A DNA stretch of 64,000 nucleotides from Thermoflavimicrobium dichotomicum (lineage in GTDB: Bacteria > Bacillota > Bacilli > Thermoactinomycetales > Thermoactinomycetaceae). Positions 50,801 to 58,200 of this stretch are shown in pieces; position 1 is the first letter of the stretch; every line of letters begins with the position of its first letter. Under the pieces are notes generated by a model, which saw nothing but the letters and a program-made list of their open reading frames with translations, was not told the DNA's origin and did not search any database. The stretch is taken from positions 1-64,000 of the forward strand of contig NZ_FORR01000015.1 of NCBI RefSeq assembly GCF_900114055.1, in the 5' to 3' direction. Made by a program: the position numbers and the translations under genes.

Positions 50801-52170
50801 GGCAAAGTGATGTTGTGAATGGCTCCATGGAATGTCTGCCTGGCAGGCCGCGGATAATCGGTTGGCAACTGTAAAACGGGAAGATCCGCCAATTGCTTTT
50901 TCCAATAAGCCAACTGCTTGGCCTGCACTTCCTCTTTGAGCCAGTCCTGTTGCCACAAGGTATAGTCCACATACTGAATCGGCAAATCAGGCAGTGAAAT
51001 GGATTCCTGTTGGGTCAAAGTAGAATAAACCGTCCACAATTCCTTGAAAAATACTCCCATCGACCAACCGTCTGCCACTATATGATGGATCGTGATTAAC
51101 AAAATCCAGTCGTTGTCATCCATCTGAAACAGACTGGCCCGTACCAAAGGACCTTGTTTTAAATCAAAGGGCTGCTCTGCATCTTCCTTGATTCGTGCAA
51201 TCACTTGCGCTTCAGGATCCTCTTCTTTCCGTAAATCTTCGACCCTCAAGTTCATTTTCACATGCTCAGCAATGATTTGAACGGGTTCTCCATCGATCTC
51301 AGAGAAAGTCGTACGCAATGCTTCATGTCGTCCAACCAGAGTTTCCAGACTCTGTTCCAATGCCTGCAAATGGAGATCTCCATGAATGCGTACGGCGGAA
51401 GGAATATTGTACACTGCAGTATGAGGCATCCATTTTTCAAAAAACCACAACCGTCTTTGAGCATAAGACATCGGAAAAATCCGCTCTTTCCTTGAAACCG
51501 GTTGAATGGTAGACCATGTGCTTTTTTCAGGCGCTGTTTGGCCAAGTTCCTTTTCGATCCGTTCTGCCAACTGGGCAATGGTGGGTGCTTCATATACAAT
51601 TTGTGGGGGCAGTGGAAGGTTAAAGACTTGCTGAAGGTAAATATGTAACTCTTCTGCTAGTAAATCATCGCCGCCCATTTGGAAAAAGTCTTGAAACACA
51701 CTGATTTCTTCCTGTTCAAAAAACTCCGTCCAAATTTCGGCAATCATCTCTTCTGTAACCGTACGCGGAAGAACCTTCTGAAGTGCAGGAGGTACTGGCA
51801 GAGACTCCTGATCCACCTCGCCATCCGCTGTCAGTGGCAGATCAGCCAGTATCACAAGATCAGCCAGCTCCACTTCACTTCCCCATTCTTTATCGAGCCA
51901 TGTCAACAAAGTCTGTCTGATCTCTGGATCACCATGCTCTTCTGCCGCCCGATTACTGACCACGTCGGATCTGACTTCGTCATTAACAGAGGCCATGACT
52001 TCTTTTTCCATCATTTCACTTGTCTCTTGCTGGAGTACAACATAAGCAATCAGCTGCTGTTCGTTCGTTTCCATTTCACGGGAAACAACCACCGCATCCG
52101 ATACCATCGGATGTTGCTTTAATGCTTTTTCCAATGCCTGCATTTCTGTTTGAAAACTGCGCGTCTTCAT
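32893..52170 (-). CDS. NRPS C: [A-sub/PCP relic]-C-A-T-C-A-T-E-C-A-T-C-A-T-C-A-T-E
   Basis: 6425 aa, ATG with AAAGGAGC upstream. Residues 1-~215 are a relic: the small C-terminal subdomain of an A domain starting near motif A8 (EMQALEKALKQHPMVSDAVV), an A10 changed to DGEVDQ where NGKIDR is normal (catalytic Lys lost), and a PCP with GGDD in place of GGDS (~168), so no pantetheine site. Then: C1 (LCL, HHIVADGWS ~361), A1 (~881) DALWLGGTFK = Val-like, PCP (GGNS ~1224); C2 (~1417), A2 (~1934) DAWFLGHVVK = Leu-like, PCP (~2279), E (HHLVIDGVSW ~2465); C3 (DCL, ~2938), A3 (~3453) DLFNNALTYK = Ala, PCP (~3790); C4 (~3981), A4 (~4502) Leu-like, PCP (~4840); C5 (~5034), A5 (~5553) Leu-like, PCP (~5898), E (HHLIVDGVSW ~6083). 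The tail SPTDFPDADLTDQDLTKVLS looks like a COM donor for NRPS D. Contribution: Val-D-Leu-Ala-Leu-D-Leu. The Leu code differs from the classical DAWFLGNVVK in one position (His for Asn). Confidence 0.95.
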   Translation of the reverse strand: MKTRSFQTEMQALEKALKQHPMVSDAVVVSREMETNEQQLIAYVVLQQETSEMMEKEVMASVNDEVRSDVVSNRAAEEHGDPEIRQTLLTWLDKEWGSEVELADLVILADLPLTADGEVDQESLPVPPALQKVLPRTVTEEMIAEIWTEFFEQEEISVFQDFFQMGGDDLLAEELHIYLQQVFNLPLPPQIVYEAPTIAQLAERIEKELGQTAPEKSTWSTIQPVSRKERIFPMSYAQRRLWFFEKWMPHTAVYNIPSAVRIHGDLHLQALEQSLETLVGRHEALRTTFSEIDGEPVQIIAEHVKMNLRVEDLRKEEDPEAQVIARIKEDAEQPFDLKQGPLVRASLFQMDDNDWILLITIHHIVADGWSMGVFFKELWTVYSTLTQQESISLPDLPIQYVDYTLWQQDWLKEEVQAKQLAYWKKQLADLPVLQLPTDYPRPARQTFHGAIHNITLPQDLAQELQALGKQEGTSLFMTLLAGFQILLSRYSGQEDIAVGSPIAGRNRKELEGVMGFFVNTLVFRTDLSGNPSFRELLARVREMALEAYAHQDVPFEKVVDELQPERSLSHSPLFQVMFTLQNMPLAFEDVHGLTIRPVSVQQDIAKFDLTLTMMESNDGLVATFEYNTDLFAPETIARMARHFRQLLAGAAAQPDQPIGSLTMLTKEEEEELRRWNETKVAYPREASVGDLFAQQAVATPDQIAVVFGDHSLTYQELNQRANQVAHYLRKQGVGLETMVGIAMDRSLDLIVALLGVLKAGGAYVPLDPTYPKERLAYMVEDAQVRVLLTQSHLAETWSLENTQMIMIDQAWEEIEQQSTDDPAPVACGENLAYVMYTSGSTGKPKGVEVIHRGIVRLVKGANYARFDADEVFLQLAPVAFDASTLEIWGPLLNGAKLVVMPPHQPSLEEIAEALQKYQVTTLWLTSGLFNLMADHHVEALKGLRQLLVGGDVVSVPHVRKVLALGGVQIINGYGPTENTTFTCCYSIPADWSGGSSVPIGRPISNTEVYVLDRYGQPVPIGIPGELFVGGDGLARGYHRRPELTAERFVAHPFRDDPEARLYKTGDLVRYLPDGNLEFLGRLDHQVKVRGFRIELGEIEAVLNQHPAVKEAVVIVREDVPGDKRLVAYLVCEQGLDQSGDWRAYAKERLPEYMVPSAFVVMDSLPLNPNGKVDRKALPAPDLSLQSEESAQASTPIEEIVAGIWHEVLRVPQVAVRQNFFELGGNSLLATQVIARLNQAFAIDLPLRVLFEKPTVRELSEVIEGLLRGEVESVERNIQPKDRQGQAFPLSYAQQRLWFLDRLMNQSAVYNIPFALRLKGKLHIPAFEESWQVLFRRHESLRTVFQEEEGQAVQVVVEQVNGWWQSLDLRAEQDPEGTAMRHLREDASKPFDLSQGPLVRVKLCQMADDEWLLYINMHHIISDGWSLGVLTRELFAIYEAKVSGEIPSLPELPIQYADYALWQRECQSEESLSNQLAYWKKQLADVPVLQLPTDYPRPAEQTFHGATYRMTLPRDILTELEALSQKNGVTLFMTLLAAFQTLLCRYSGQEDIAVGSPIAGRNHADLEGLIGFFVNTLVYRTDLSGNPSFRELLARVREVALGAYTHQDVPFEKVVDELEPDRHLSHTPLFQVMFALQNASASVPEMGELQVEAVEIEHTTAKFDLILNAAESEEGLVIAFEYNTDLFADSTIARMAAQFGTLLQGIIANPDQPIGQLPILTEDERQLLSAWNQTQLPIPLDDCVHKWVERRAEEQPEALAVASETTHLTYGELNRRANQLAHYLNKRGVGQGSLVGVCMERSPELVIGLLGILKTGSTYVPIDPAYPADRITYMLEDAQVDILLTQAHLEGQLPKVDRMICLDEDWTEISRESTENLYVPVTVDSLAYVIYTSGSTGKPKGVMVQHRSLLNLVFWHLREYELSATDRTTLLAGVAFDASVWEIWPTLVAGASLHIPTDDTRLSPEALRDWLVENEITISFVPTPLLEQLLFVPWPESLALRKLLTGGDQLRYYPANDFPVEVINHYGPTESTVVATMAKVPTADQADHGLPPIGRPIANTEVYVLDRDLQPVPLGVPGELYIGGDSLAQGYLHRPELTLERFIPHPFSTDPQARLYRTGDLVRFLPDGQLEYLGRMDQQVKIRGFRIELGEIEAILSEHPAVKEAVVVVREDVPGDKRLAAYVVPENQATFTAEEGRQFLKRQLPEYMVPAAFVTLSALPLTANGKIDRRALPAPDWNEVQEGAYVAPRNEVEQKLAEIWQQVLRIQRVGIHDNFFALGGDSILSIQIVAKANQQGLCLTPKQLFERQTIAELAQAVGQVAMVEAEQGVLTGEVPLYSIQQWFFEQEMSNRHHWNQSMFLLTGKPLQPRLIQETLVHLLIYHDALRLRFVEQDGKWRQFYGGLDDAVPFDYVDVSHLEADEQRHVIEEVAEKTQTSLHLSQGPLLRVVYFNCGEGAPGRLLFVAHHLVIDGVSWRILLGDFVMVYKQLERGQTVRLPQKTASYRQWVQQLAAYTQSGALKQEQSIWLQQLDQPTATLPVDHPAGENTEAFTQTVTLSLEPEETQALLKEVPRAYRAQIQEVLLTALGQTLAKWTGQSCFRIHLEEHGREEMVEGVDVSRTVGWFTSMYPVLLALHGEKSPIEAIKAVKEQLRRIPNQGMGYGLLHYLSDQETAEVFKKQSGKGTDISFNYLGQFDQTMNADGFFIGEAPESRGHHVDPATPRPHLLDVVGGIVGGQLHITWMFSEKVFRRDTVARIAEIYIDCLRTLITACQEEERGYTPSDFPLAQLTQTELDQVLRLYPDAEDIYPLSPLQEGLWFHSLVDEGEGDYVVQMMFTLAGKLDVPAFMEAWKRIAQRYSVLRTAIVAEGLARPHQVVLKQVELPILVEDWTERTPAEQEDFLQSYLEQDRKRGFSLNQAPFMRLALFKQGEESYQFVWTYHHVILDGWSMPLIFQDLFTLYESLTTEQPIQLEEVRPYREYIAWLQKQDQEEAETFWRTKFKGFTTPTVLPAWKTQSSQEKPAYQERVVYLSEEMTARLTDFVRQHRMTVNTVVQGAWAYLLSRYSGENDVVYGATVSGRPADLPGVEKMVGLFINTLPVRVQVPMEQTVLAWLKQLQLEQLELRQYEYTPLVDIQSWSELPAGASLFDTLVVFENYPVGEVANRVPGELDILQAKGLEQVSYPLTLIVAPGEQLYLKWMFDANRFPDETIARMIEQLQVILRDLVECPEQPVAQVDILTEEETHLLAEWNDTACDYPMDHTIHEWVEQQVKRTPAAIAVMTEERALTYEALNHRANRLAHFLQKQGVEPEVRVGIFMNRSLDLLVGILAVLKAGGTYVPLDPAYPKERLLYMLSDAQARVILTQAALEPELKEVSASVIAVDRDASEWAAEAEDDPQSLASADHLAYLIYTSGSTGQPKGVMITHRNASALIHWARTVFTPEELQGVLASTSICFDLSVFEMFVPLSVGGTVILAENALQLPELSMKDQVTLINTVPSAMAELLRIKGIPASVRTVNLAGEPLPNQLAQQIYALGTVEKVYNLYGPSEDTTYSTYALVEKGADTQPPIGRPLSNTQAYVLDARLRPVPIGVPGELYLSGAGVARGYLHKEEMTAERFIPSPWAKGETTRLYKTGDLVRYREDGQLEFLGRIDHQVKIRGYRIELGEIEAVLRKHPTVQDVVVVAREDIPGDKRLVAYVVSEQADTDAWQQHVKQKLPDYMIPSVFVVMDALPLTPNGKLDRKALPAPKQTGSDQAYVAPRTATEEILAAIWSEVLRIQPVGVHDHFFELGGHSLLATQVMARIHETFQIQLPLRILFEKPVLSELAQEIDSKVQGVSLQVTTIPKISRQSHQLPLSYAQQRLWFLDQLKPGNVAYNLPFALRLEGKVDPLALERSFHALIDRHESMRTTFKKIDGQVVQVIGESGRDAWKVVDLAREAEPMEQALSHIHADIERPFVLHQGPLIRAILYRLAEEDWLLYVNMHHIVSDGWSMQVFFRDLIQLYTAETRGEQAQLPDLLIQYADFAAWQQTWLQEEVLEKQLAYWKQQLADVPVLQLPTDFPRPAEQTFHGDAYRMVLSGELVEQLQELSRKEGTTLFMTLLAAFQLLLCRYSRQEDIAVGSPIAGRNHKETEELIGFFVNTLVFRTDLSGNPSFRELLHRVREVALGAYAHQDVPFEKVVDELQPERNLSHSPLFQVMFALQNMPGIAEAFEDLTVQSLELPVRTAKFDLTLTMGEGEDGFAAVFEFNTDLFKAETIQRMAAQFQQLLQAIVREPEQTIHQLPLLTDEEQKQLQAWNQTWTDFPADRAVHEWVAWRAERDPDQVAVDDGTAVWTYKELNRRANQLAHALQKRGVSSGDVVGICMERSPELVISVLAVLKAGAAYVPMDPAYPQERLAYMMADAEVSVILCRTAQQAEWMLEAGKQVICWQTDESLIAAESQAAPEVSVFVDQLAYMIYTSGSTGQPKGVRITHRSLLNLVFWHIREYELTSKDRTALIAGPAFDASVWELWPTLVAGASLCIPSEEVRLAPDQLRDWFIQEQVTVSFVPTPLLESLLTLEWPQRLPLRKLLTGGDQLHVYPPADIPVDVVNHYGPTENTVVTTACLVPKGGEGQTLPPIGRPIANTEVYVLDAWLQPVPIGVPGELYVGGLGLAEGYHRRPELTKERFIPHPFRKDSGERLYKTGDLVRFLPDGQLEFLGRIDQQVKIRGFRIELGEIETILSQHEEIKEAAVIARADQTGETRLVAYLVLEPEAKESDWQTYLKQKLPEYMVPSAFMVMDAIPLTANGKVDRQALPEPETVRYQPAGRKPQTPVEEMIAGIWSSLLPVKEIHAEDNFFALGGHSLLATQVISRINEAFRIELPLRSLFEAPTLEDLAKQVELAVRKGDQNVMPAITPVGRNQATYPVSYAQQRLWFLDRLMTERTAYHIPFALRIRGELNVESLEQSFHALIKRHESLRTVFREVDGQAVQMVKETDEIALDVIDLCANEDPVQEAMRQINADLQTAFDLEQGPLFRAKLLQLATNEWILYINMHHIISDGWSMSIFIRELFSLYQAFVSGQESPLSEPAIQYVDFTVWQQNWLQGEVLEQQLAYWKQQLADVPVLQLPTDRPRPSEQTFHGATYQAIFPTTLLEKLQTLSQQEGTTLFMTLLAAFKVLLSRYSGQEDIAVGSPIAGRNHKEIEDLIGFFVNTLVFRTDLSGDPTFRELLKRVREVALGAYAHQDVPFEKVVDEVQPERHLSHTPLFQVMFALQNTPRNWSEVEGLDVETIPLEQETAKFDLTVTMAEAPEGLVAAFEYNTDLFEAATIERMAKQFQYLLEQIVERADQLVSRFQVLTGEERQLLVEWNQTQEDFPQDRFVFEWVMEQAKQNPDALAVVSPLGTLTYLELNQRANQLAHALLKRGIGSGTLVGICTERSPEYLIGLLGIVKAGGAYVSMDPTYPAERLAYMISDSEVSAVLTQAHLADRIESGSASILCLDRDWHLIAEEPTEEPVIEKDIDQLAYMIYTSGSTGKPKGVMITHRSLLNLVFWHQREYQLTPQDRTTLVAGTAFDASVWEVWPTLASGATLYIPTEEQRLSPAELRDWMIENQITISFLPTPLLESMLLLDWPRQVSLRKLLTGGDQLRSYPPADFPVEVVNHYGPTENTVVTTAVAVTPKENAPTTPPIGRPIANTEVYVLDSRLEPVPIGVPGELYVGGIGLARGYYGRPELTAASFIPHPFSADPNARLYKTGDLVRFLPDGNLEFLGRIDQQVKIRGFRIELGEIEAVLSSHPAVNECVVIARADESGNKRLVAYVVGKTGESISNQDLRQRLKQSLPDYMIPAAFVQMEALPLTANGKIDRKALPAPDASAYVDHTPFTAAGNEIEGKLVEIWQQVLRIEQVGVHDNFFQLGGDSILSLQVVARANQAGLKLTPKQLFEHQTIAELASVVDQIKPIEAEQGLVMGEVPFTPIQHWFFEQELDQPHHWNQSMFLLVKKPLDPEKLEQALKVLLYHHDALRLRYQKRGDEWFQFHAEIDETIPLHYVDLSDQSPSMQNTMMEQIAQEVQSGLNISEGPTWQIAYFHLGHDQPGRLLFVAHHLIVDGVSWRILLEDLQTVYEQLSQGKEVQLLPKTTSYKQWALKLQEYALSDALLAEADYWLSDSFKQETHLPKDQAEGENTEATLESVVLSLTEEETIQLIQEVPNKYHAHINEILLTALSLALSRWTKKRSHLVHLEGHGREEIVEDIDLSRTVGWFTSMYPVCLDLGEAGTQGEALKVIKEQLRQVPNRGLGYGLLRYLRPGMERENLQTCPSAEISFNYLGQFDSVTTEATLFAGEAPEFGGLQIHPANQRAHLLDIVAVITGGKLHVSWLFSKELFNRNTLIRVAEEFMEALRSFISPNDQGDIWSYSPTDFPDADLTDQDLTKVLSLLQKKRGRST

Positions 52171-52201
52171 CGTCGGTCAGCTCCTTTCTCCAATGATGTA
52201 G

Positions 52202-52237
52202 GGAGGATGGGAAGGATCGTTTCCTTCTCCCATCCTC
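52202..52237 (-). other. strong hairpin between NRPS B and NRPS C
   Basis: On the minus strand GAGGATGGGA-GAAGG, an AAACGAT loop and CCTTC-CCATCCTC form a nearly perfect stem of about 13 bp right after the NRPS B stop. No T-run follows, and the NRPS C ribosome binding site lies just beyond. It is not a standard terminator; mRNA stabilisation, processing or partial attenuation are possible. Confidence 0.65.
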
Positions 52238-52243
52238 GATGTC

Positions 52244-55200
52244 TTACCGTTTGAGAGCAAATGTCGAACGCAAATTCGCTTTAATCTGTTTAACCAGCTC
52301 AGCCACTGTTGGATTTTCAAACAGATAGCGAATGGGCAAATTGGCTCGCAGCACTTCATTGATCCGTGTCATTACCTGTGTTGCCATCAGCGAATGTCCG
52401 CCCAGTTCAAAGAAATTGTCGTGAAGTCCAACCCGTTCGACCTGTAACACTTCAGCCCAAATGTTTGCCACTTGCTTTTCCATGGGTGTTCGTGGTGATA
52501 CAAATGCAGTGGTTACAGCCATCTGCTCTGGTTCAGGCAATGCTTTTCGATCGATTTTGCCATGGGGCGTCAGCGGGAATTGCTCCAATACCACAAAGAC
52601 CGTGGGAATCATGTATTTCGGTAACTTTTGCTCCAAAAACTGTAGCCACTCATCCTTGTGATTCTTCCCATCCGTTGTCACCACGTACGCAACCAATTGC
52701 TTGCGCTCCGGATTCGCTTCATGGACGACCACCAAAGATTCGGCAATGGTTGGATGATCGCTCAATACCGCTTCGATTTCGCCCAATTCGATTCGATAGC
52801 CACGAATTTTTACTTGCTGATCGATTCGATCAAGAAACTCCAGCTGACCATCTGGCAAAAATCGAACCAGGTCCCCTGTTTTATATAACCGCGCATCAGG
52901 GTCATCAGAGAATGGATGCGGTATAAAGAACTCCTTCGTTAACTCTGGTGCGTGAAGATACCCTCGGGCAAGTACTTCTCCGCCAATGTACAACTCTCCA
53001 GGCACCCCAATGGGTACAGGCATGAGCTGTTCATCCAACACGTATACCTCCACATTGGCAATCGGACAGCCAATCGGTGGCAAAGCGGAAATCGCCTTTT
53101 CACGAGATAAATGAGCTACCGTAACCAACACGGTACATTCAGTTGGACCATACAGATTGACGACCTCCACCGGGAAGCTGTCTGGAGGATAGGAACGTAA
53201 CCGCTCACCACCTGTAAACAAGAGGCGTAAACTCGTCTCTTGGGGCCACTCCACGGTAAACAAATGTTCCAAGACAGCTGTTGGCACACAACTGATCGTA
53301 ATCTCCTTTTTCAACAGCCAATCTCTTAAGCCAATCGGTGACAAACGCTCCTCTTCGGATGGTAAATACAAACTCGCTCCGGCAAACAATGCTGACCAAA
53401 TCTCCCACACAGATGGGTCAAAGGCAACCCCCATCAACTGCGCAACACGATCAGCAGGCGTTAATTGGAATGTTTGCTGATACCACTGCAGCAGGTTGAG
53501 TAGCGAACGGTGACAAATCTCTACCCCTTTGGGTGTCCCGGTCGAACCTGACGTATAGATGACATAAGCCAAATGATCAGCTGTCACGTCTGAAACAGGC
53601 GTTTCGTCGGGTGCATCATCCCAAAGGTGTTCATCCGCATCCAGGCATACCACTTCCACACCCAGCCGGATTACATCTGGCTTCAAATCTTCTTTCGTCA
53701 ATACCATGGCCATCCGGGCATGATTGATAATGAAAGCCAATCGATCTTCCGGATAGGCGGGATCCATGGGTACATAAGCGCCACCTGCTTTTAGAATGGC
53801 TAACTGTGCGATCACCATCTCAATAGACCGGTCCATAAATACCCCCACCAGCACTTCTGGTCCAACTCCACATTGCTGCAAATAGTGGGCCAATTGGTTG
53901 GCACGTCGCTGCAGTTCAGCATAACAAAGTACTTCCTGCTCTGTAACGACGGCCGGAGCAGTTGGTTGCTGGCCAGCGTGGAAGGATACCCAATCCTGTA
54001 TCAAACGATCTGTCTGAATTGCTGCTTTCGGTCCGTGCCGTTGTGCCAGCTGCTCCTCTTCTTCCTCTGTCAATGGAGAAATGGAGAGCAAAGGTTGATC
54101 AGGTGCTGCAATCATTTGAGTCAGTAGTGCTTGCAAATGCTTCGTCATTTGCTCAATCATTGACACATCAAAACGCTGGCGATCATACATCCATTTGACA
54201 AGCAACTGCTCCCCTGGTGCCACGACCAAAGCCAGCGGATAATTCACCTGTTCACTGCCATCAATCCGGGTCATAGAAAGTCCATGCTCGCTTTCTTCCA
54301 AAAGCTGCCCAACCGGATAATTTTCAAATACATAAATGTAATCAAATAGCGAAACACCTCGTGGCAGTTCACTCCAACTCTGTACATCGAGCAAGGGACT
54401 ATACTCAAACTGGCGAATCTCCAACTGGTCCTGTTGCAATTGCTTTAACCATTCCAATACAGAGCCATCTGTCGGAACGTGAACACGCATTGGCAAGGTA
54501 TTGATAAACAGTCCAACCATCCATTCCACGCCTGGCAAATCAGCGGGACGGCCAGATCCCGTCAATCCATATACCAAATCGCGTTCACCACTGTAGCAAC
54601 TCAACAATAACGCCCATGCACCTTGAATCAACGTATTCATCGTAATCTGGTTCTTTCTTGCAAAAGTTTCCAGTGCTGCGGTCAGTTCTTTCGACAAAAG
54701 GGTGATTCTCTGCTCTGGCATTGTCTTTCCTGGTTCTCTTGGCAAACGTTCTACACGTAAGGAGATCGGTTCGGTATACCCTTGCAATTTTTTACGCCAA
54801 AACCGTTCAGCTTGCAGCGGATCCTGTTTTTGCAACCAGGCGATATAATCCCGATACGGTCGAACCCACTCCAATGTAACTTCACTGCCCTCAGTGAGCC
54901 CCTGATAAATACGGAACAAATCCTTTAATACCAGCGGCATACTCCAACCATCCAAAATAACATGGTGATAACTCCAGATCAGTTGGTAGGTATCGCTGCC
55001 CAGTTTAAACAATGTCCAGCGCATCAGGGGCGGCTGATGCAATTCAAAGCCTTGTTTTCGATCAGCCGTTACATATTCCTGAATCTTTATTTCTTGTGCT
55101 TCTCCTGTCAAAGGAGAAAGATCCACCAAACGGATGGAAACGGGCACTTTTTGATAAATCAACTGATGTGGAACCTTCAGTCCTTTCCAAATGACCGCCG

Positions 55201-58200
55201 CCCGTAGAATCTCATATCGGGCAACCACATGGCGCCAAGCTTCCGTAAACTTCTCCAGATCCAAATCACCCTTTAATGTCAAGTGCATCTGAACGAGATA
55301 GTCCCCAGCTTCTTGACCGACCAGCGTATGGAACATCAACCCTTGCTGGAGTGGGGCCAGTGGATAGACATCCTCAATCCAACGGTTCTCACCAATATGC
55401 GTATCCATCTCCTCTTGTGACAATTGGGCAAGTGGGAAATCCGACGGTGTATACCCTCCAGCCTCGTCAGAGCAACAATGGGCGATAATCGCCTTGAGTG
55501 ATTCGATAAAATTCTGTGCCAACTTTTCAATCGTTTCCCGGCGATGCATGGCCTCGCTGTACCAGAATATCATCTGTAATTGTTCTCCAGAGACCACCCC
55601 AACTATATCGAGCAAATGGGGGCGAATCGATTCACCATCCATATGCGGCCCCCGATATTCCGGGGCCTCACCCTGGAACAAGCCGCTCCGGGAGATCGTT
55701 CCATCCAACTGACCCAGATAATTGAAACTTGCTTCTACGGGTGGCATGGCCATGAGTTGTGAACGGATTTCCCCATCGGGTGCAAGATAGCGTAACAAAC
55801 CATATCCCAAGCCACGGCGAGGCACTTGGCGAACTTGTTCTTTTACAGCTTTCAGCTTATCGCCGACTGTCGAACACCCTGTCAAATCCAATCGGGCAGG
55901 ATACATACTGGTCAGCCAGCCGATCGTTCGGGATAAGTCAACTCCCTCCCGGATCTCTTCCCGGCCATGCCCTTCGAGATGAACCCAATGCGACGTCTGT
56001 TCTGTCCACTCATGCATCGCTTGCGCCAGGGCGGTGAGCAACACTTCGTTTACATGCGTCCGGTATGCACGTGGAACTTCTTGAAGCAAAGCCCGTGTCT
56101 CTTCTTGATTCAATGAACAGGAAACGTTCTTGACGGACGCCTCCGTATTTTTACCTTGCCGATCATCCACTGGCAGAGACACATCATCCATCACTTCTTG
56201 CGACCACCATGTTTCCCATTCCTGGCGACAGGCTTTTGATTGGGCCTCTTCTTGAAGCACTTGAACCCACTGTCGAAGGGAAGTGGTTTTCATTGGTAAC
56301 TTTACAGGCTGGTTTTGCTTTAGTTGGCTATATACCGTCTCCAAATCTTCGAGCAAGATCCGCCATGAAACGCCATCCATGACAAGATGATGCACAACCA
56401 TGAAAAGTCGACCAGGTTTATCCACTCCGAGGTCAAAGTAAATGACCCGCATGATGGGCCCTTGCGTGATGTTCAGGCTTTTTTGCGCTTGTGCGGACAT
56501 CTCCTCTATTTTTTTCTTTTGAACTTCAACAGGCTGATTGGACAAATCAACGTATTGGAAAGGAATTTCATCATTTGCTTTTCTGTAAACCTGTTTCCAT
56601 CTGCCATCCTGTTTCATGAAACGCAGTCTGAGTGCATCATGATGAGTAATTAAAATGTGCAAGGTCTTCACAAGCAGTTCAGGATCAAGCCGAATCTTAG
56701 TTTGTAACAGAATGGACTGATTCCAATGATGGCGATTATGAACCTCTTGCTCAAAGAACCAATGCTGAATGGGAGTCAGTGGCACCTCACCGCTCAATAC
56801 CTCTTGTTCAGCCTGGACTTGCGAAGATTTCCCCACCACTGCGGCAAGCTCGGCAATGGTCTGATGTTCAAAACATTGCTTTGGCGTAATGCGTAATCCT
56901 TGCTGATTTGCTTTGGAGACAATTTGGATACTCAAGATCGAGTCCCCGCCCAGGGCAAAGAAATTATCATGGATCCCCACACGTTCCAGGCCTAATACCT
57001 GTTGCCAAATGGATGCCAGCTTCCTTTCAGTTTCATTGCGTGGAGACACATATTTTCCTTGTCCCACCATTTGAGCACCGGATGGCATCGGTAACGCCTT
57101 GCGATCAATTTTTCCATTCGCCGTCAGCGGAAGTGCGGGCATTACCACAAAAGCGACAGGTACCATATATTCTGGTAAACGCTGTTTCAGGAAAGAACGA
57201 CAGTCGCTAATGGTAAATGATTCTCCCTCTTTTACCACGACATAGGCAACCAGCCGTTTTTCTCCAGGAATATCTTCCCGTGCAATGACCACTGCCTCTT
57301 TGATACACTTATATTCACTTAAAACCGCTTCAATCTCACCCAATTCAATCCGAAAACCGCGAATTTTCACTTGTTGATCCATTCGTCCCAAAAATTCGAG
57401 TTGCCCATCAGGCAAAAGTCGTACCAGATCCCCTGTTTTATACAGGCGGGCCCCAGGATCAACACTGAACAGATGCGGAATAAACCTCTCGGCTGTTAGC
57501 TCCGGTCGCCGATAATATCCACGAGCCAAACCGACACCACTGATATAAAGCTCCCCAGGAATTCCAATCGGCACTCGTCTTAAATGGGAGTCCAGAACAT
57601 ACACTTCCGTATTGGCAATCGGTCGGCCAATCGTAGGCAGATGTGCCTTATCCCTTCCTTTGGGAACGATGGCTGCCGTTGTCACGACAGTATTTTCTGT
57701 TGGCCCATAATGGTTTATCACCTCTGCCGGAAAATCACTGGGTGGATAATAACGCAATTGATCTCCACCCGTCAGCAGTTTGCGCAAGGCGATCGATTCA
57801 GGCCATTTCAGCAACAACAACTTTTCCAATAGTGGAGTCGGAACAAAGCTGACGGTAATCCGATGTTCAATCATCCAGTCACGCAGTGCCTCTGGTGACA
57901 AACGCACTTCATCATCCGGAATATAAAGCGAAGCTCCAGAAACCAGTGGCGGCCAGATTTCCCACACAGATGCATCAAAAGCTACCCCTGCAAGTAAAGT
58001 GCTTCGGTCAGAAGGTGTCAGCTCATACTCTCGTTGATGCCAATACACCAGATTGAGCAGCGAGCGATGGCTAATCATTACTCCTTTTGGCTTCCCGGTT
58101 GAACCCGAAGTATAAATCATATAGGCCAAGTCATCCACTGACACATGGACAGCGGGATCTTCCAAACATTCCTGGCTTATTTCATTCCAGATGGTATCGA

